Made by a program: the position numbers and the translations under genes. This document shows, piece after piece, positions 46,330-59,800 of a stretch of 64,000 nt of DNA. Below the pieces are notes generated by a model. The model was not told where the DNA came from and did not search any database. It saw nothing but the letters and a program-made list of their open reading frames with translations. Position 1 is the stretch's first letter. Each line of letters starts with the position of its first letter. Origin of the DNA: Arcuatula senhousia (lineage: Eukaryota > Mollusca > Bivalvia > Mytilida > Mytilidae); the NCBI GenBank assembly GCA_963971305.1, contig OZ020303.1, positions 36,878,106 to 36,942,105 of the forward strand, given 5' to 3'.

Positions 46330-46865
46330 TTTATTAACTCATCTGGCCGAAGGCCGTGTGAGCCATCACTATGCGTCCGTCGTCGTCTGAAAACAATTTC
46401 AAAAATCTTTTTCTCAGAAACTACAGAACCAATTTGACTGAAACTTGGTAGGGTTTATATATGACATGTTGGCTACAAACGATCCTCATTTTAAATTGAT
46501 CAGATAAAAATGGCCGCCGTTGCTAAAAATAGAACAAGGGTAAAACAGTGGTTTTTTGCAAATAACTCAAAAACGGTGACAGGTATCAAAATTTTGGGAA
46601 TGGAATAAGAAATCAGTACTCCGAAATTTTGAAGAAATTCCAACAAACCGTGTGCGAGTTATTGCCCCTTTTCTTAATTTTTTGTTCTGATTTTTGCACT
46701 TAATTTTGTCTTATATCTCAAGAACCAATACATTGTACCCTTTAACAAAAAGATCTTTTATTTACACCCGAACCGAATAAGTTTTGCTTTAATTTACAAA
46801 CTTATCGTGCCAGGTTTGCCATCATTATATTCAAATGTGGTCATTTTTTTTACCGCTAACTTAAA
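46330..46865 (-). mobile_element. Pearl-like element, reverse orientation, truncated
   Basis: It begins (its 3' end) with CTCATCTGGCCGAAGGCCGTGTGAG, a nested hairpin, then a short GTCCGTCGTCGTC tract. The body matches the reverse of the 29791-31307 element (GCAAATAACTCAAAAACGG). Confidence 0.7.
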
Positions 46866-48284
46866 TGTTATAGTACGCATAACGTGAATGGCGCGACTCA
46901 TTAGTGTTCAGTAAGAATTCATTTGAATATATATGTGGTCAACCGAAGAAGCATTTTCTAAATAATGAGGAAAAGGTTTTAAATTATTACATATGTTTGA
47001 ATGTGCATGTATTTCATGTTTTTCAATTGAGAGAATGTAATTTATAGGTTCATTGTCTTTAAGCAATGCTGCTTAAATAAAGTTAATAACAAAATTACCG
47101 AATGTAGAGGATCAATCTCAAATGTCGAAGAGAAAAGACAAAACAAGGAAGACATACCGGAGAAATTGAAAATGGTTCTCACTTGGTAAAGGAAGTTAAA
47201 AAAAAGATGGGTTAAATAATGCAGAAATAAACGGTTGAAACCAATTCATTTATCTAAGCTGCAATAGCATACTGGTATCCATGATAATACAGAAATTTAT
47301 TTGGATACCATATTAACAACCTGTTTATTCACTGTATCTTTTTTAAACTTCACAAGATTGTTAACGATGTCTTGAATAAGACTACTTTTTAAAATTAACG
47401 ATGTTTTTGTGTCATTTCCACGATTAAGAACATTCTACTTATTTGATAATAACTTTTCAATGAGAGAGACGTATTAGTGATTAAGATCTATATACTAAGA
47501 TTGCAAAACGCCTAAAGCTTCTTAGCTAGCTTCAGCTATAGACTCTAGGTGGTCAGGGGCAGCGAACAGCGACCATTGGTCACATCGAAGATTTTTAAAT
47601 TTCAACTGGCATATGTATACATGAATGTTTTCGTCCATGATATAAAACCTTTTTGCCGGGAAATTAGAAAAAAGCAAGTTAAATAATGTTCGTTCAAAAT
47701 TTTTTCAACAAACCTGCTGATACAGAATTTGATTAAGTTAAGGCTTAGTAATGGTAAGTATATAAAACGACATTCGAAGGATCATAATTTGTCGCTTCGG
47801 ATTTTTTTTCAAAATTGTGTCAATGAGTCAGGTGAACCATTCTAATTGAGGTGAAGCAGAAGTCAAGCCAAGAGTTAAATGGTTAATATATTGAAGCGAT
47901 AAAAGATTAATAGCCGCTGATAGTCATTTTCGCACATGTTTCCAAATAAGGTGATTTTTTATTCAACGTGTATCATTTCTATTGGACCGCTAGTGATTGG
48001 GTATAGAACATATAACTCAATTCAGCCAAACTAAGTTAACCATACACGCTGTTGTCTTCCATACAAAATAAGGTAAGTTTGAAAAGGTTTTTTTTTGCAT
48101 GTTGCTTGGCAAGAATATTTTTTTCTTCCATTTATTTTGCCTTGATTTATTTTAAGTTATATATTTTGATCTATTAATACTGTGAAGAAGGTAGATGACA
48201 AGTGGAGTCTATTATTGTTATTGTTTTCTATCAATACAGAAAGTTTGCTGCACGAGAAGCGTTTGATTTTTTTTCTATTGTTCG
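46866..48284. other. No gene; family S fragment at 47085-47195
   Basis: The fragment shows ATAACAAAATTACCGAA and GAAGACATACCGGAGAA, as in 6795-7030. The rest is AT-rich without coding signal. Confidence 0.45.
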
Positions 48285-48530
48285 GGCCGGTCCATTTAAC
48301 TTGCATGTGGGCCTATGCGTTTGCTCAGAAATTGTTTTACATCTATTTATTATTTTTTCCAAGGCGTCAGGACAGATTTTTTTTTCATTATAAACAATAT
48401 ATTATATGGCAGAAATGCTTCTTCAGAATTTTTTGTCTAACCTTTACTGCCAGAATTTTCCCATGAAAATCAAATTCAAGTTTTTTAAGGAAAATTCCAA
48501 GTTCTCCTTCTCCTTCAAGTTAAATGTTCG
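48285..48530. mobile_element. MITE of the CCATTTAACTTG family
   Basis: The left end GGTCCATTTAACTTG and right end CAAGTTAAATGTTCG are inverted. The interior contains the reverse complement of the 34313 element's CTGAAGAAAG/GGCATATAA text. Frames 48182-48466 and 48202-48393 lie across it. Confidence 0.6.
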
Positions 48531-48649
48531 ATCTCTCAAGAAAAAATGATCACACAAAAGACAGGCGATTCAAACTCTTTTAATTTCACGTTTTGTAGAT
48601 TGCTACATGTATGTTTTTTTTTGTAAAATTTACTAAATTGGCTTTTCAA

Positions 48650-48720
48650 TACTTTGGGTAGAGTGCCTCTGATAAGTATTGAATAGAAGAAACGCTCGCA
48701 GAGCAAAGCAAAATTTGAAC
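48650..48720 (+). repeat. Family R fragment, hammerhead destroyed
   Basis: Resembles the ribozyme segment (GAGTGCCTCTGATAAGTATT) but CUGAUGA and the cleavage triplet are altered. Confidence 0.6.
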
Positions 48721-50024
48721 TTGGATTTTTTTTCTTATTTTAATTAGATGTATATACCGTAAGACTCGACATAATTATATATTTTAGAATTTATCCATTA
48801 ATTTCATAGATTCGGATGAATCCCTGGCACTTAAAATAGGAAGTGAGTGTAGCAGGAGTTGAAAAAAAAATATTACCACTTGCAAAGATCATTCACTGAC
48901 TTCTGATTGCCTGAAATCGTATATTTCTATTGGTTTCTCTAACAAACTATATATGGAGATATGTGTTATTATTAGTTGGCTTTATTAAGATTTAAAGCTA
49001 GCATTGAATATCTTCTTATAATGAAAATTGTTAACTGACATGCTGAACAAACAAAAATTTAGTTCCGAACCTTTAGGTCTTAACTTCCTTCTTTTGCGCA
49101 GTTTTTGGATATTACATTGTCACGGTGAAGTAACAGTAGCATCATTTATAAAAAGCTTCGCATAGCGCAGCAGGATACTATCGTACGTTATTTTGTGTGT
49201 GTATATTTTAGAATATGAAACATCTTCGGGAAATTTCAATTGTCTTGATGTTGCGTCAAACTGATAACTCGAAACTCTATTATATAGAATTGAAGTCCAA
49301 GAATGTGTAGAAACTTCATGTGCAACATTTATAAACTGTAGAAATAAAATTCTGGATACATAAACTGATGACTGATACAATCAAAGTCCTAAATACATGA
49401 AAGTTAATATTTTATTCCCCATAAAGTCAAGCAAACATAATAAACACGGTAAATATATTTACATAAATATAACCACTCAAGGAGCGGTGTAAACCCGAAG
49501 CCTACATTTTGGCGTCTGATCACCAACTCTTACATTCCAAAACTTCCTTTAAAAACTGATTTTAAAAACTTATGTTAGCACCTTTTACAAAAAAGCCTTA
49601 GCGACGGATTAACAAATTAAAAGATCAAAAGAGAGGAAAAGACGGATTAACAATTGATATGAATTATCTGGTTCTGACATATTTGTCTAATTCACTTTAT
49701 CGTCGTTCTTGTCATAATCTAAATCTTATAAAATACAAGAAAATGTGAGAAAACTAATGCAAACAAATAATGTAAAAATATATGAAACTTGACGGTTGAT
49801 GATAAAAATAAAGTAATTCATTGTTCATATAGAACTTAGATTTAATATTTTAACACAGTTTTAAAACCGTGTTAAGATATTAAATCTAAGCTCTATATGA
49901 AAAATGAATTATTTTGATACCAAACATGACATGAAAAGAGCAAAACTAGAAATTTGACATTTCATGTAAATTTACCCTACGACAACTTGACCGCAAGATG
50001 TTGAACCCCGTACGTTCCATATTC
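48721..50024. other. No gene; inverted repeat at 49798-49925
   Basis: At 49798-49925 two arms of about 50 bp (TTAGATTTAATATTTTAACAC and its near-complement) meet around AGTTTTAAAACC, a likely small foldback element. The rest is AT-rich; the minus frame 49120-49380 has no recognised motif. Confidence 0.5.
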
Positions 50025-50240
50025 AATATGTTAGTTGGTTAGTTAGTTATTGCTTTACTCCCAAGCAGCACGATTCCGGCTATATCCGGGAGAGGAATAT
50101 GAAAGTGGTGATACAATGAGCATGAAATGATGATGAAGTGGAGGAAATGGGGACACAAGGCCAATCGGGTAGGAGAGTTTTGACTGCCACTGGAAAAAAA
50201 GGAGTGATGGGTAGGACGGGAAATTTAGCCTCCTGAATGG
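50025..50240 (+). repeat. SINE-like repeat
   Basis: It starts with TTAGTTGGTTAGTTAGTTAT and a GC-rich head (CAAGCAGCACGATTCCGGC), then a GACACAAGGCCAATCGGG and GACTGCCACTGG body, shared with 41080. Confidence 0.6.
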
Positions 50241-50249
50241 GGAATTTCT

Positions 50250-50755
50250 TACAACTTAAAGCTTGTTCTAGACAAAAAAGATCGTAGATCTAGACTGGCT
50301 CTCTCTTTTAACCTCACTTTCCGTTCATATTTAGATCTTTACCTCGAAATAGACTCTCAAGGAAAACTTTCAACAAAGCTCTATGATAAACGTGATGACT
50401 TCAACTTCCCAACTGTCAATTTCCCTTCTCGTGTAGAAACATTTAGTCCGCTCAAGCTGATGAAGTTAACGTATCACAATTGATTCGTTACTTTGGAGCT
50501 TGCATGAATTACATCGATTTCCTTGGCAGAGCTTCAGGTTTGAAACATAATTTTTGACACAGGGTTATGTTGCTCCTCGGTTGTAGTCGTCACTCAAAGA
50601 ATTTTACGGTAGACATCATGCACTCATAAACAAATATTGGATTTCTACCTCTCAGATGAGTGACTTGTTGGTTTATCATAAGGTCCTTTATACCGGATTT
50701 GACACACTGAATTGAAAATTGGCAGAGCGACAGGTGTGCTATAGCAGACAGGAAC
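50250..50755 (+). pseudogene. Penelope-like reverse transcriptase relic, plus strand
   Basis: RSRLALSFNLTFR is joined directly to YLDLYLEIDSQGKLSTKLYDK and DDFNFPTVNFP, so the FRYIDDV catalytic segment is deleted relative to 22184-22534. KEFYGRHHALINKYWISTSQ follows near 50595-50655, then the tail with TGTGCTATAGCAG. Non-functional. Confidence 0.72.
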
Positions 50756-52337
50756 GGCTATCATGACTAAAGTTTGCGTGAATAATTGCAGTCTTTGACC
50801 ACGTCTGATCCAAGCTTAAATGACTTGTGCAATCATTCTTCTTAGCCTTCTTTAAAAAAGATAATTGAATTGCCCGGCTAAAGTATTAATTTCAATATGT
50901 CACAGTTGCTTAGAAATTGTGTTCCTAACTTCCATTATTTTTCTTGAATATTGAAAATCTTTGCTGCAAACATATTTATTGATGAGGGTACCCGTTTTCA
51001 CGAATTTATCATTTCATCCAAATTTATAATTCCGTGTATTTAATTGCACGTATCTTTTCAAAATCCAAATTCATTTTATTTTTTTAATCATTTTGTTGGC
51101 TTACATGATTCAAAGTAATACCTCGCAAAATATATTTACATTTTATCATTACTATTTTTGGAATATTGTATGTTCCCGCAATGAAATGATTTATATGAAA
51201 ATATCTCCTATTTAAAGTCCCTTTTTTGTCCTGCTCTCGTTGGTGTCTACTGGTTTTGTCTTCGCCCTTTCAGACTTTCGACATTCGATTTGATCCATTG
51301 GTACCTCTACTTCTGTTGATGGTTAATGAAATTTGCTAAAAATGCAATTAAAAAATAATAAAGTTCCAAAGTATAGATTACGGCGTTTAGATTAAAACCA
51401 ACTTAAAAAAGAAATTCAATTGTATATAAAAGCAACTGATTAAAAGTTTAGATTTGTTTATAATGATAAGAGTAACTTTTAAGTATACAGGATGTAACAT
51501 TAAAAAAATACTCTTGAGTCTAGAATTAACAAATTAAAAATAAACAAGAATACTGAATATTATTTTTAGAAATCGGGATAAAGAAGCAAAACTTTACTTT
51601 AAAGTAAAAAAAAAGTTTACCCCTTTGACCTGAAAATTAAAACACATTTTAGCAAGGCTTCAAATAGATGAATGTTAACTGATGTCGTTTGTCGTATCAT
51701 AACATAAAAAAAACAATCACATTAAAGATCCAATGTGGGGATAAAAGAGAGTAGGCTCAAACGGGACCGCTACCCACGCCCCACTCGCAAACTGCTGCGC
51801 TTTGTAGCTGAAGAGGGATAAGGATTAGCATTAAGTTTAAATTTTGAAAAAAAACATGCAAACTTAAACAATGAAAAAGATGTATGGCAAAAAACCAGAA
51901 TGTGACGAGCACATCATTAACACAATCAAAACGCTAAAGCGTTAAATATTATGATAGGTACTACAATATATTGATTATCTTTTGATAAATACATTTCAGA
52001 AAACTATGAATTGCTTTTGCATTGAAAGAAAATTGGGTTTATTTTCTTGTAAACTTTAAAAATGTTAAAAGAATTTGTTTTGATTAAAGACCATTTAAAC
52101 TACACCTTATATCTTAAAGAAAGTATTCGAATCAAGTTTAAACCGGAATACAACAATACTTTGCAGTTGCATGGACGCCACAGGCAATGTGATTATTAAT
52201 ACACTGATTTAATTAACCGATTTTTAAATACTTTTATGAAATAAATATTATTTAACCAAATTTCTGTCTGAATATATCAATAATTTCATTTATAAGTACT
52301 AACTGTAAATATTTTGTGGTTTATAGAAGCCATTAAC
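50756..52337. other. No gene seen
   Basis: AT-rich; a short GC-richer patch near 51750-51800 shows no coding signal. Confidence 0.4.
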
Positions 52338-52922
52338 TAAAGGACCAGGGTTGATAAGGCCTGTTTTTGGCCTCAAAATATGGCTGAAAATTAAAAGTTC
52401 TAGTATTCTACATTCACTGTGTTATTTTCTCAGGCAAGGGTTAGGGACAAAATAAACAATGACAATTATTTCAATCCATTTAATCTATATATAGAAAATG
52501 GCATTAAAAGTCGGAAGATTTTCAACATTTGGTCAAAATTAGCGTTTTTTTACATTATTTTCATGCTTATTTTGTTTTCAATAGTAGTGTGTAAAGCCAT
52601 GTGACAAAAAGATACTTTGGGAAAACATTTTTCAGGACCAACTTAATTTGTTACCAAAAGGATTTGTGGTATATGAGTGTTGCGGTCACTTCCCAGAGCG
52701 AAAATTATTAAAAATATGCTAAAAAACAGCCGATTTGGTCAATTTTGTGCAATTTATTAAATTTTGACATCACTATGACGTCACAGTATGGTCAAAAATA
52801 GTAAATTGTCTATGAAGCATTAAAGTACTGATATTTAACTAAGTCTTGTCAAAATTTTTACTTGAATTCCAACAACAATAATTTTTGTGCCAAAAATGGC
52901 CCTTATCAACCCTAGTCCTTTT
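52338..52922. mobile_element. 585-bp MITE with AAAGGACCAGGGTTGATAAG ends
   Basis: Imperfect inverted repeats of about 24 bp at 52339-52362 and 52897-52920. Frame 52419-52604 inside has no transposase motif. Target duplication not resolved. Confidence 0.78.
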
Positions 52923-53664
52923 TAATGGTGCACATCTGCGGATTATTCAATGTGCACCATATCAAATTTAGTTTATGGTTCAATAAACCAAAAAATTATT
53001 ACAGTTAATTCTTAGATGTTTGTAACATATTTTTTATGGGAGAGGGAAAGATGTTAAGCAGACGTTTTCAAAATTAACTAACACCACCTTGTCCCCACTT
53101 TTCCGCTGAGCACATGGGAGTACTTCATGCATATTTAGCAATAAATCAATAAAACGTGTATTTAATACAATTATAGACTTTTAGAAGCAAATGCTCATCA
53201 GGTTTCGTGTACAAAGGGTTGAAACACCCCTTCAATTAAAATACACTCTTCCAGCATAACCTACAGTGTGAACTAGGTTTTATGAGTGAACCAATGAGAA
53301 TCCTGAAATAACCAATAAAATAATAGAAAAAATGCAAAGGTACAGAGTGTACGAACTAATTAAGTAATGGATGAAAAATTCATGTATATCCTGTCTCTTT
53401 TATTTGAGTTCGTTTGTAAATTACAAAGGACATGAAGGAATAAGTAAAACTTGTGCCGGTCATTTAAAATGCCTATAAAATTGAGATGTAGAAAAGTGTG
53501 TTTCTGAAAAGTAATTTTAGAATATTAGGCAAATCAAGACTGGATCATTATCCTTCTTGAATAAAATAGAAACGCAAAAACTATCAATACTCTATAGACC
53601 ACATAAGAATTCGCCCGCTTGTCTAAAAGCTACTCCAAAGTTATGATATTGATTTTTTTTTCAG
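52923..53664. other. Upstream region of the lectin gene; splice acceptor at 53664
   Basis: No coding exon recognised. The T-rich run and CAG at 53652-53664 form a good 3' splice site 32 bp before the lectin start codon, suggesting an upstream non-coding exon that I cannot locate. Confidence 0.45.
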
Positions 53665-53696
53665 AATTCATCTGAATCAAAGATTTGAATTTAGAT

Positions 53697-53880
53697 ATGT
53701 ACCTGAAATTTGAGGTTGCTGTCTTGTTTGTCTTCGGATTAACTTGGCCTAGTCTCAGCGACGAAAATGTTCTCGATCTCTTTCCCGAATTTGCAGAATT
53801 GAGACAAAACTTTGAAACAGTTACTGGTGAACTGAATACCAATGTTCAGAATTTGCAAACTGCAGTTACAAGTTTACAAC
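53697..53880 (+). CDS. Lectin gene, coding exon 1 (signal peptide and coiled coil)
   Basis: Sixty-one codons plus one base. The exon is bounded by a T-rich acceptor ending at 53664 and the consensus donor GTAAGT at 53881. Composition is clearly less AT-rich than the flanks. Confidence 0.82.
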
Positions 53881-56800
53881 GTAAGTTATTTATATCTCAT
53901 AACTCTATATGATCTCGATCATTTGAAACTTTTTTATGCAAAATTTGTGTCATTTGCTAATGCTTTATGCTATCGTGGAATTAGTTTAATATTCCTATAA
54001 AATGTAAATTTTTCTTTCCGAGGCTTTGGTAAAAAAAGAACAAAAATATAATCTTAATATGAAAACATTCGTTAATATTTTTTGCAATATTATAACAAAG
54101 TACTTTAGTAATATATTGGTCTGTATATGGATGTGAAAGGTACCAAAAAATAATGTGGAGCAAACTATTGATTTTAAAATATATAAATCGCATCTTTGAC
54201 CTTTTAATTGTTAACTTATTATTTTTAATCACCGTGGTCTTATTTTATGTTTTACATTTCGCTTTTTAAACACCTTCAAACGGAAATACTGTTACAAAGT
54301 CAGCTCAATTTTTATTCATTTTGTCAAATAAAATGTCTTTTATTTTATAATGTACATGCAATATCTTTTGTAGAACCAAAATCTCTATGTAAGTATTTAT
54401 CTGTTATTTCTATCAATCAAGGGCGGTGTTCTCGAAGCTATCTTAGGACTATGACGTGTCTATAGACCATCTAAAGACTCGTCATAGTCTTAAGTCGTGT
54501 TCTCGAAACTTCCTATTTTAAGCTCTTGTCTTATTTTAGGATAAAATCTAAGACACCAAATTTGATGTCTTTAGACCATCCAATCTTAAATTTTACCTAT
54601 TTTATACACTATAACTCACTATATTTTGTCCAGGTTTTCACCTAATGACATTTAATCATTGATTAACTTGTATTCAAGGCATCATGCATGATTTTAAACT
54701 TTGAACTTATTTTCACATACTTCGATGACCCTGTATGTTGTTTGAAATATTTTTGGACAACGTGGTTATGGATTTAAGATAAAAACTGTAGCTAATAAAG
54801 TGTTGACTTTTAGCTTTAGCATTCAAATCGTAGCCCTTTTGGCGTACATACAGAGGAATATATTCTTTAAAAAAGTAAATTATTAAATTTTGTTTGAATA
54901 AAAATTATATTCAATCTATATTGAGGCGTCCTAACAAAAGACGCGTCTAAAATAGTTTCGAGAAACAGATTAGGATGGTCTAAAGATGGTCCAAACTAAG
55001 TCTCAAAATTTGACTTTAGACGCGACTTTAGACAAATTTTAGGATACTTTCGAGAACACCGCTCCAGATTCAAATGATTACGCATTTAAAAGTAAAAAAA
55101 AATATTTCATCCTTAAAACATACTTAGGTTCATCATCTCAGGATAGCCAGATTAAATCAAAGTTGAAATGTTATTCTTCCTTTAATGACTCTTTTCAGTA
55201 TGAGATGACCAGGTTGAGATGCGAGCACATGCAGTGATCTCACAATGGTCAATTGTCCAATAATGACCACCGGTAGTGATATTGATCGATGATGTCGACT
55301 AATGAAATGCAATGCTGTTTCAAACTTTCGGTTTTTAGAATGCAGCCACCTAAAGTTTCAGTGTATAGAAATTTATTTTTTTACGGAAGAAATAGGTACT
55401 ATCACACGTTCTTGTAAAACCGGCAATAATCTTTCACTCGTGATAGAATTTTTTGGGTCTTTTGGCTCGTTACGCTGCACTCCACTCCCAAATAGACTGA
55501 AATATTCTATCACTTGTGAAAAATCAGCCGGTCTTTTCCAAGAACTTATGTAAGAATCCATAATACATTTTTTTCCATGGCGTTTATCAATTATAGATTT
55601 TGAGCGAAGGCAATAACCGATTTTATAGACCCAATAAAATGGTATTGAAAGAGAAAAAGTTTTAAATCAAAATCATTTTAGGGAACACTAAAAATGATTT
55701 TGCTGCGTTTTAAGTCAGAAATTGTCATACAATATATAAATGAAATCTATTTATGTTAAGATTATAATGATCAGATGATCACATGCTTGATCTTATACTA
55801 TATATTTCATTTGATAATTTTTTTTTCTGTCAAACGAAAAATGTAACTGTCATTGATTTTACGTATCTTTGATCATACTGCAGAGACAAAAAATAAGTTT
55901 AAATTGAGGTCCCCGCGGGTAATCACAAGCCTGGTCGTCAGACTTGTCTGACACAATTTACCATAAAATTTCTAATATATTTGTTGCTGAAATTTCCGCT
56001 TTTTAAATTCAAAATTGTTTTAAACACCAGGTTTCTTTCCTTGTAATGCACATGGTCGATATCCTCGGTGCTGGATTTGGCTTCCTTGTTCGAACGTTTT
56101 GGTTTTGAGTACTTTTCGTTTTCAACAGTTTTGGAATTTGACCTTCCAATGTTTTGATTCAAATGCTACTGATGAGAGGTTACTCCTTGAAATATCGATA
56201 TATAGCATATCCAAATTAACCGTTTATACCCGCGTTTTTGGTATTTGTAATTTTTAACTAGATAGTGTTGAAACTCAAATTTGCAAAGCATGATCGTTCC
56301 TGGATAGCCTTGTATTTTTTACATTTTACAGCATTTCGATGATAAAAAAGGAAATTATTATTTAGGGATATCTAACAACTTGTAAAAGCTTCGGGATTTT
56401 TTGCAACTGTTTCCGGTAGGTTTTGGTTAGTTCTTAAAAACGTGTTTCAATGAAATTGAAAATTACAAAATATTGATAATTACATTTTGTACAAAATTAA
56501 CGTTAAATTTGACTCTTTGGTCAAAAATGCTCGCTTCTTGCTTATCTTCATCAATTTTAGGCATGGTGCAACTCATTTACAACATTACACGAATTTAACG
56601 TAATTTACAATGATTCTATTTTTTATGGCGATTTTACCTTATATTAACATGTACAATATGTTTACGAAGCGATAACAAAGAAAAATAAAGCAGTCATTCC
56701 TGATGAAACATCGCGTTGGTTATGGTATTCTGCCACTTTCTGTTCCACCTTTCCTTATCTTCAGCCTCATACACGAGTCTCTGGTCTTTTATTACTGTAT

Positions 56801-59800
56801 TTTATTACTGCATTAACCTTATACATGCTATCTATTCACAATCAAACAGGAAAAGCCGCCCTTTGAAATTCAAAATGTTTACAGAGCGTTTGGAAATTTT
56901 CATGATTATAAACCTTGTATTAACCAATTTTTTAACCCGAAAGTAATGAATAGATAGACGTTGTTTCACTTAAATGTTCTCAAATTACCGATATACCTAA
57001 GGAGTTGGAAAAACTGAAATGAAATATTGATGTCTTTTAAGCATAATGATTAGGCTGCTGGCGGCTGTCCATGGTGGTTTTTCTAAATTACCGCTTATTT
57101 GTGGTCTAAGTTGCGTACACTTATTCCACATCTCATTTATTTTCTAGTATCTATGTACATTAAATAGAAGTACTTTAGGAGGTTTTTGTTTATTGAAATG
57201 ATCTATTAGTTATATTCATGTATTTCCTGCATTTTTAAACGAACATCGACTTTGCCGGGTATCCATCTCTTATCTGCAGCTCCTCCTTATCCCCTTGATG
57301 TATTTTCGTGAAACTTTCATTCAATCTGTGTGACATAATGTTGATGTGCACCTTATATTTTAAAATGTGATCAGAATGATTTTTGGTGTTTCCCATAGCA
57401 AAACATGGGTTTAGCTGTTTGACTACAAGACGATACCATTCTCTTGTCCGCAACCTATTCCAAAACTCCTTGATTGATTTTTAGCAAACTTTCAGACAAC
57501 ATGTGTTACATAATGTACATTTGCACCTCTCATTTTAAAATTTTCAAGATGAGTTTTTTGGATTCCCAAACCAAAACATATACTTACCTATTACACTACA
57601 AGGGGTGTCAATTCCTTACTAGAAACTCCTAAACTCCTTAATTTTTTTTCATGAAACCTTTACACAAGCTTTGTTACAAAACTTTGTTCGCCGTCTATTT
57701 CAAATTTCTTTTGATTGCATGATTGGGGCTAGAACTATTTATTTCAAGGCTGCTGTTCTCAGGTTTTCTAATTCGCTTTATTTTAAATAGAGCATTGTAT
57801 AACACTAACAAATTACATGTGCCATTTTACTTGAACGAACCGAAAGCATTTTGGCACAGCAACAGAAATGCATGTAAGCGAAGTTAAAAAAGGAAAGTTA
57901 ATGTATTCCATATTAGAAAATTTCCAAAATATTTTTGGCAAATAAGAACACAACCAATTAAACAAATCTTAATAAGACTTTAAAGAAAGTTTTCTACTTA
58001 ATGACTTATGATTATTTAATAAATTGGCATACTATATAAAAGTAACGGTTTATTATTAAAAACCACACCATATATATGTTGTGTACAAGTTGTAATTTTG
58101 TACAAGTTATAACATGTACAAAATTTTTGTACATGTTATAACTTGTACGGCCCAAAAATACAAGTTATAACCTGTACAATTTATGCCCATACATGTTATA
58201 ACTTGTACAAAATAAGGCTTAAAATTGCGTTTAACTTGTACAAAATGGCAATACAGCAAAATAAAAATAACAATTTGAAAAATATAATACTAATTAACTA
58301 TGAATGAAGGAACAAACGTGTACTTACATATTAAAGATGATTTAGTTGACTTCCTGGTATAAATGCTCAATAAATGACATTTAGTTTGCCAACAATTTTA
58401 ATTTTGGACATTTGTATAGTATCAACCAGGTAACTTATTGCTTCAGGTATTGACATCTTGAATTGCACAACACTTAATTTCAGGTATCACCACAGGTCAA
58501 AATCCAAGGGTGGTGCAAGTCGGACCATTGTCACCTTTTATTTTTCGAACCTTTGTTCCTACTTTATATGAACCTTGTCGATATATCTCAAGAACAACGC
58601 CTATTATATTTGTATGTCAGTTGGACCATGACATTAGCACCTATGTGTAGAACAGACAAACTTTTTGGTGTTTTTTTGTGTGTCAAAGTGTCAGCCTGAA
58701 CTTGTTGGTCAAATATTACTCTTTTCCTGGCTCTTTTATGTCCGGATTTGAAAATACTGAAAGTTCTACTCTATTACCACTCACAGGAAGTGCTGTTATA
58801 CAAGGTTTTTCCTGAGTTTTAGAAGTTATTGGTGCCCATGTATCAAATACCTTTAAAAAATTTGTTTGGGTAGTTCATTCTCAGTTTCAGAACTTGTGCT
58901 GTCTGTATTTATTCCCGTGTCAGTGTCTTGATATTTCAAAAAATTCAGAATAAAATTTTGTCTTGACCATCTACATCCATCTAGATTTGAAGTAATTACA
59001 TGTATAAGTGTTCAAACTTCACCCTGAAGAAATTCAAGATTAAAAGTGATCACTAAAATATTCAACTTCAACAGTAGGTAAAGTCAAAAAATGTTTTGAT
59101 CATTTATTTTTTATTTTTTACTTTTTAGTGAAGAAAATCTGTCTACCATATTAATTGACACAGTCATATCAACATTTCTGTTCTGTTCAACATGAATTAT
59201 AAATGAATAAATAAATGGTTTTTTTTTTTAATTATTTTTTAAATTTTCTATTTATTTTGCTGTATTGAAATTTTGTACAAGTTAAACACGATTTTTAGCC
59301 TCATTTTGTACAAGTTATAACATGTACAGGCAAAAATTGTACAGGTTATAACTTGTATTTTTGGGTCGTATAAGTTATAACATGTACAAAAATTTTGTAC
59401 ATGTTATAACTTGTACAAAATTACAACTTGTACACATTTATTTTTTATTTTTTACTTTTTAGTAAAGAAAATCTGTCTACCATATTAATTGACACAGTCA
59501 CATCAACATTTCTGTTCTGTTCAACATGAATTATAAATGAATAAATAATTTTTTTTTTTTTTTTATTTTTTTTTAAATTTTCTATTTATTTTGCTGTATT
59601 GAAATTTTGTACAAGTTAAACACGATTTTTAGCCTCATTTTGTACATTAAGTTATAACATGTACAGGCAAAAATTGTACAGGTTATAACTTGTATTTTTG
59701 GGTCGTACAAGTTATTACATGTACAAAAATTTTGTACATGTTCTAACTTGTACAAAATTACAACTTGTACACAACATATATATAGGTAAAATAAAATCGA

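Noticed and set aside
45925..46437. 170-codon open frame
   Set aside because: It spans pearl-like core repeats and an ACGG microsatellite; its peptide repeats with the core units and changes character at the microsatellite.
53161..53220. Minus-strand GAAAC followed by CUGAUGAGC, resembling a permuted hammerhead
   Set aside because: No pairing partner for stems I or III and no second core half in the right place.
56698..56715. CTGATGAAACATCGCG, hammerhead-like words
   Set aside because: There is no room for stem II between CUGAUGA and GAAA and no cleavage site with stem I.
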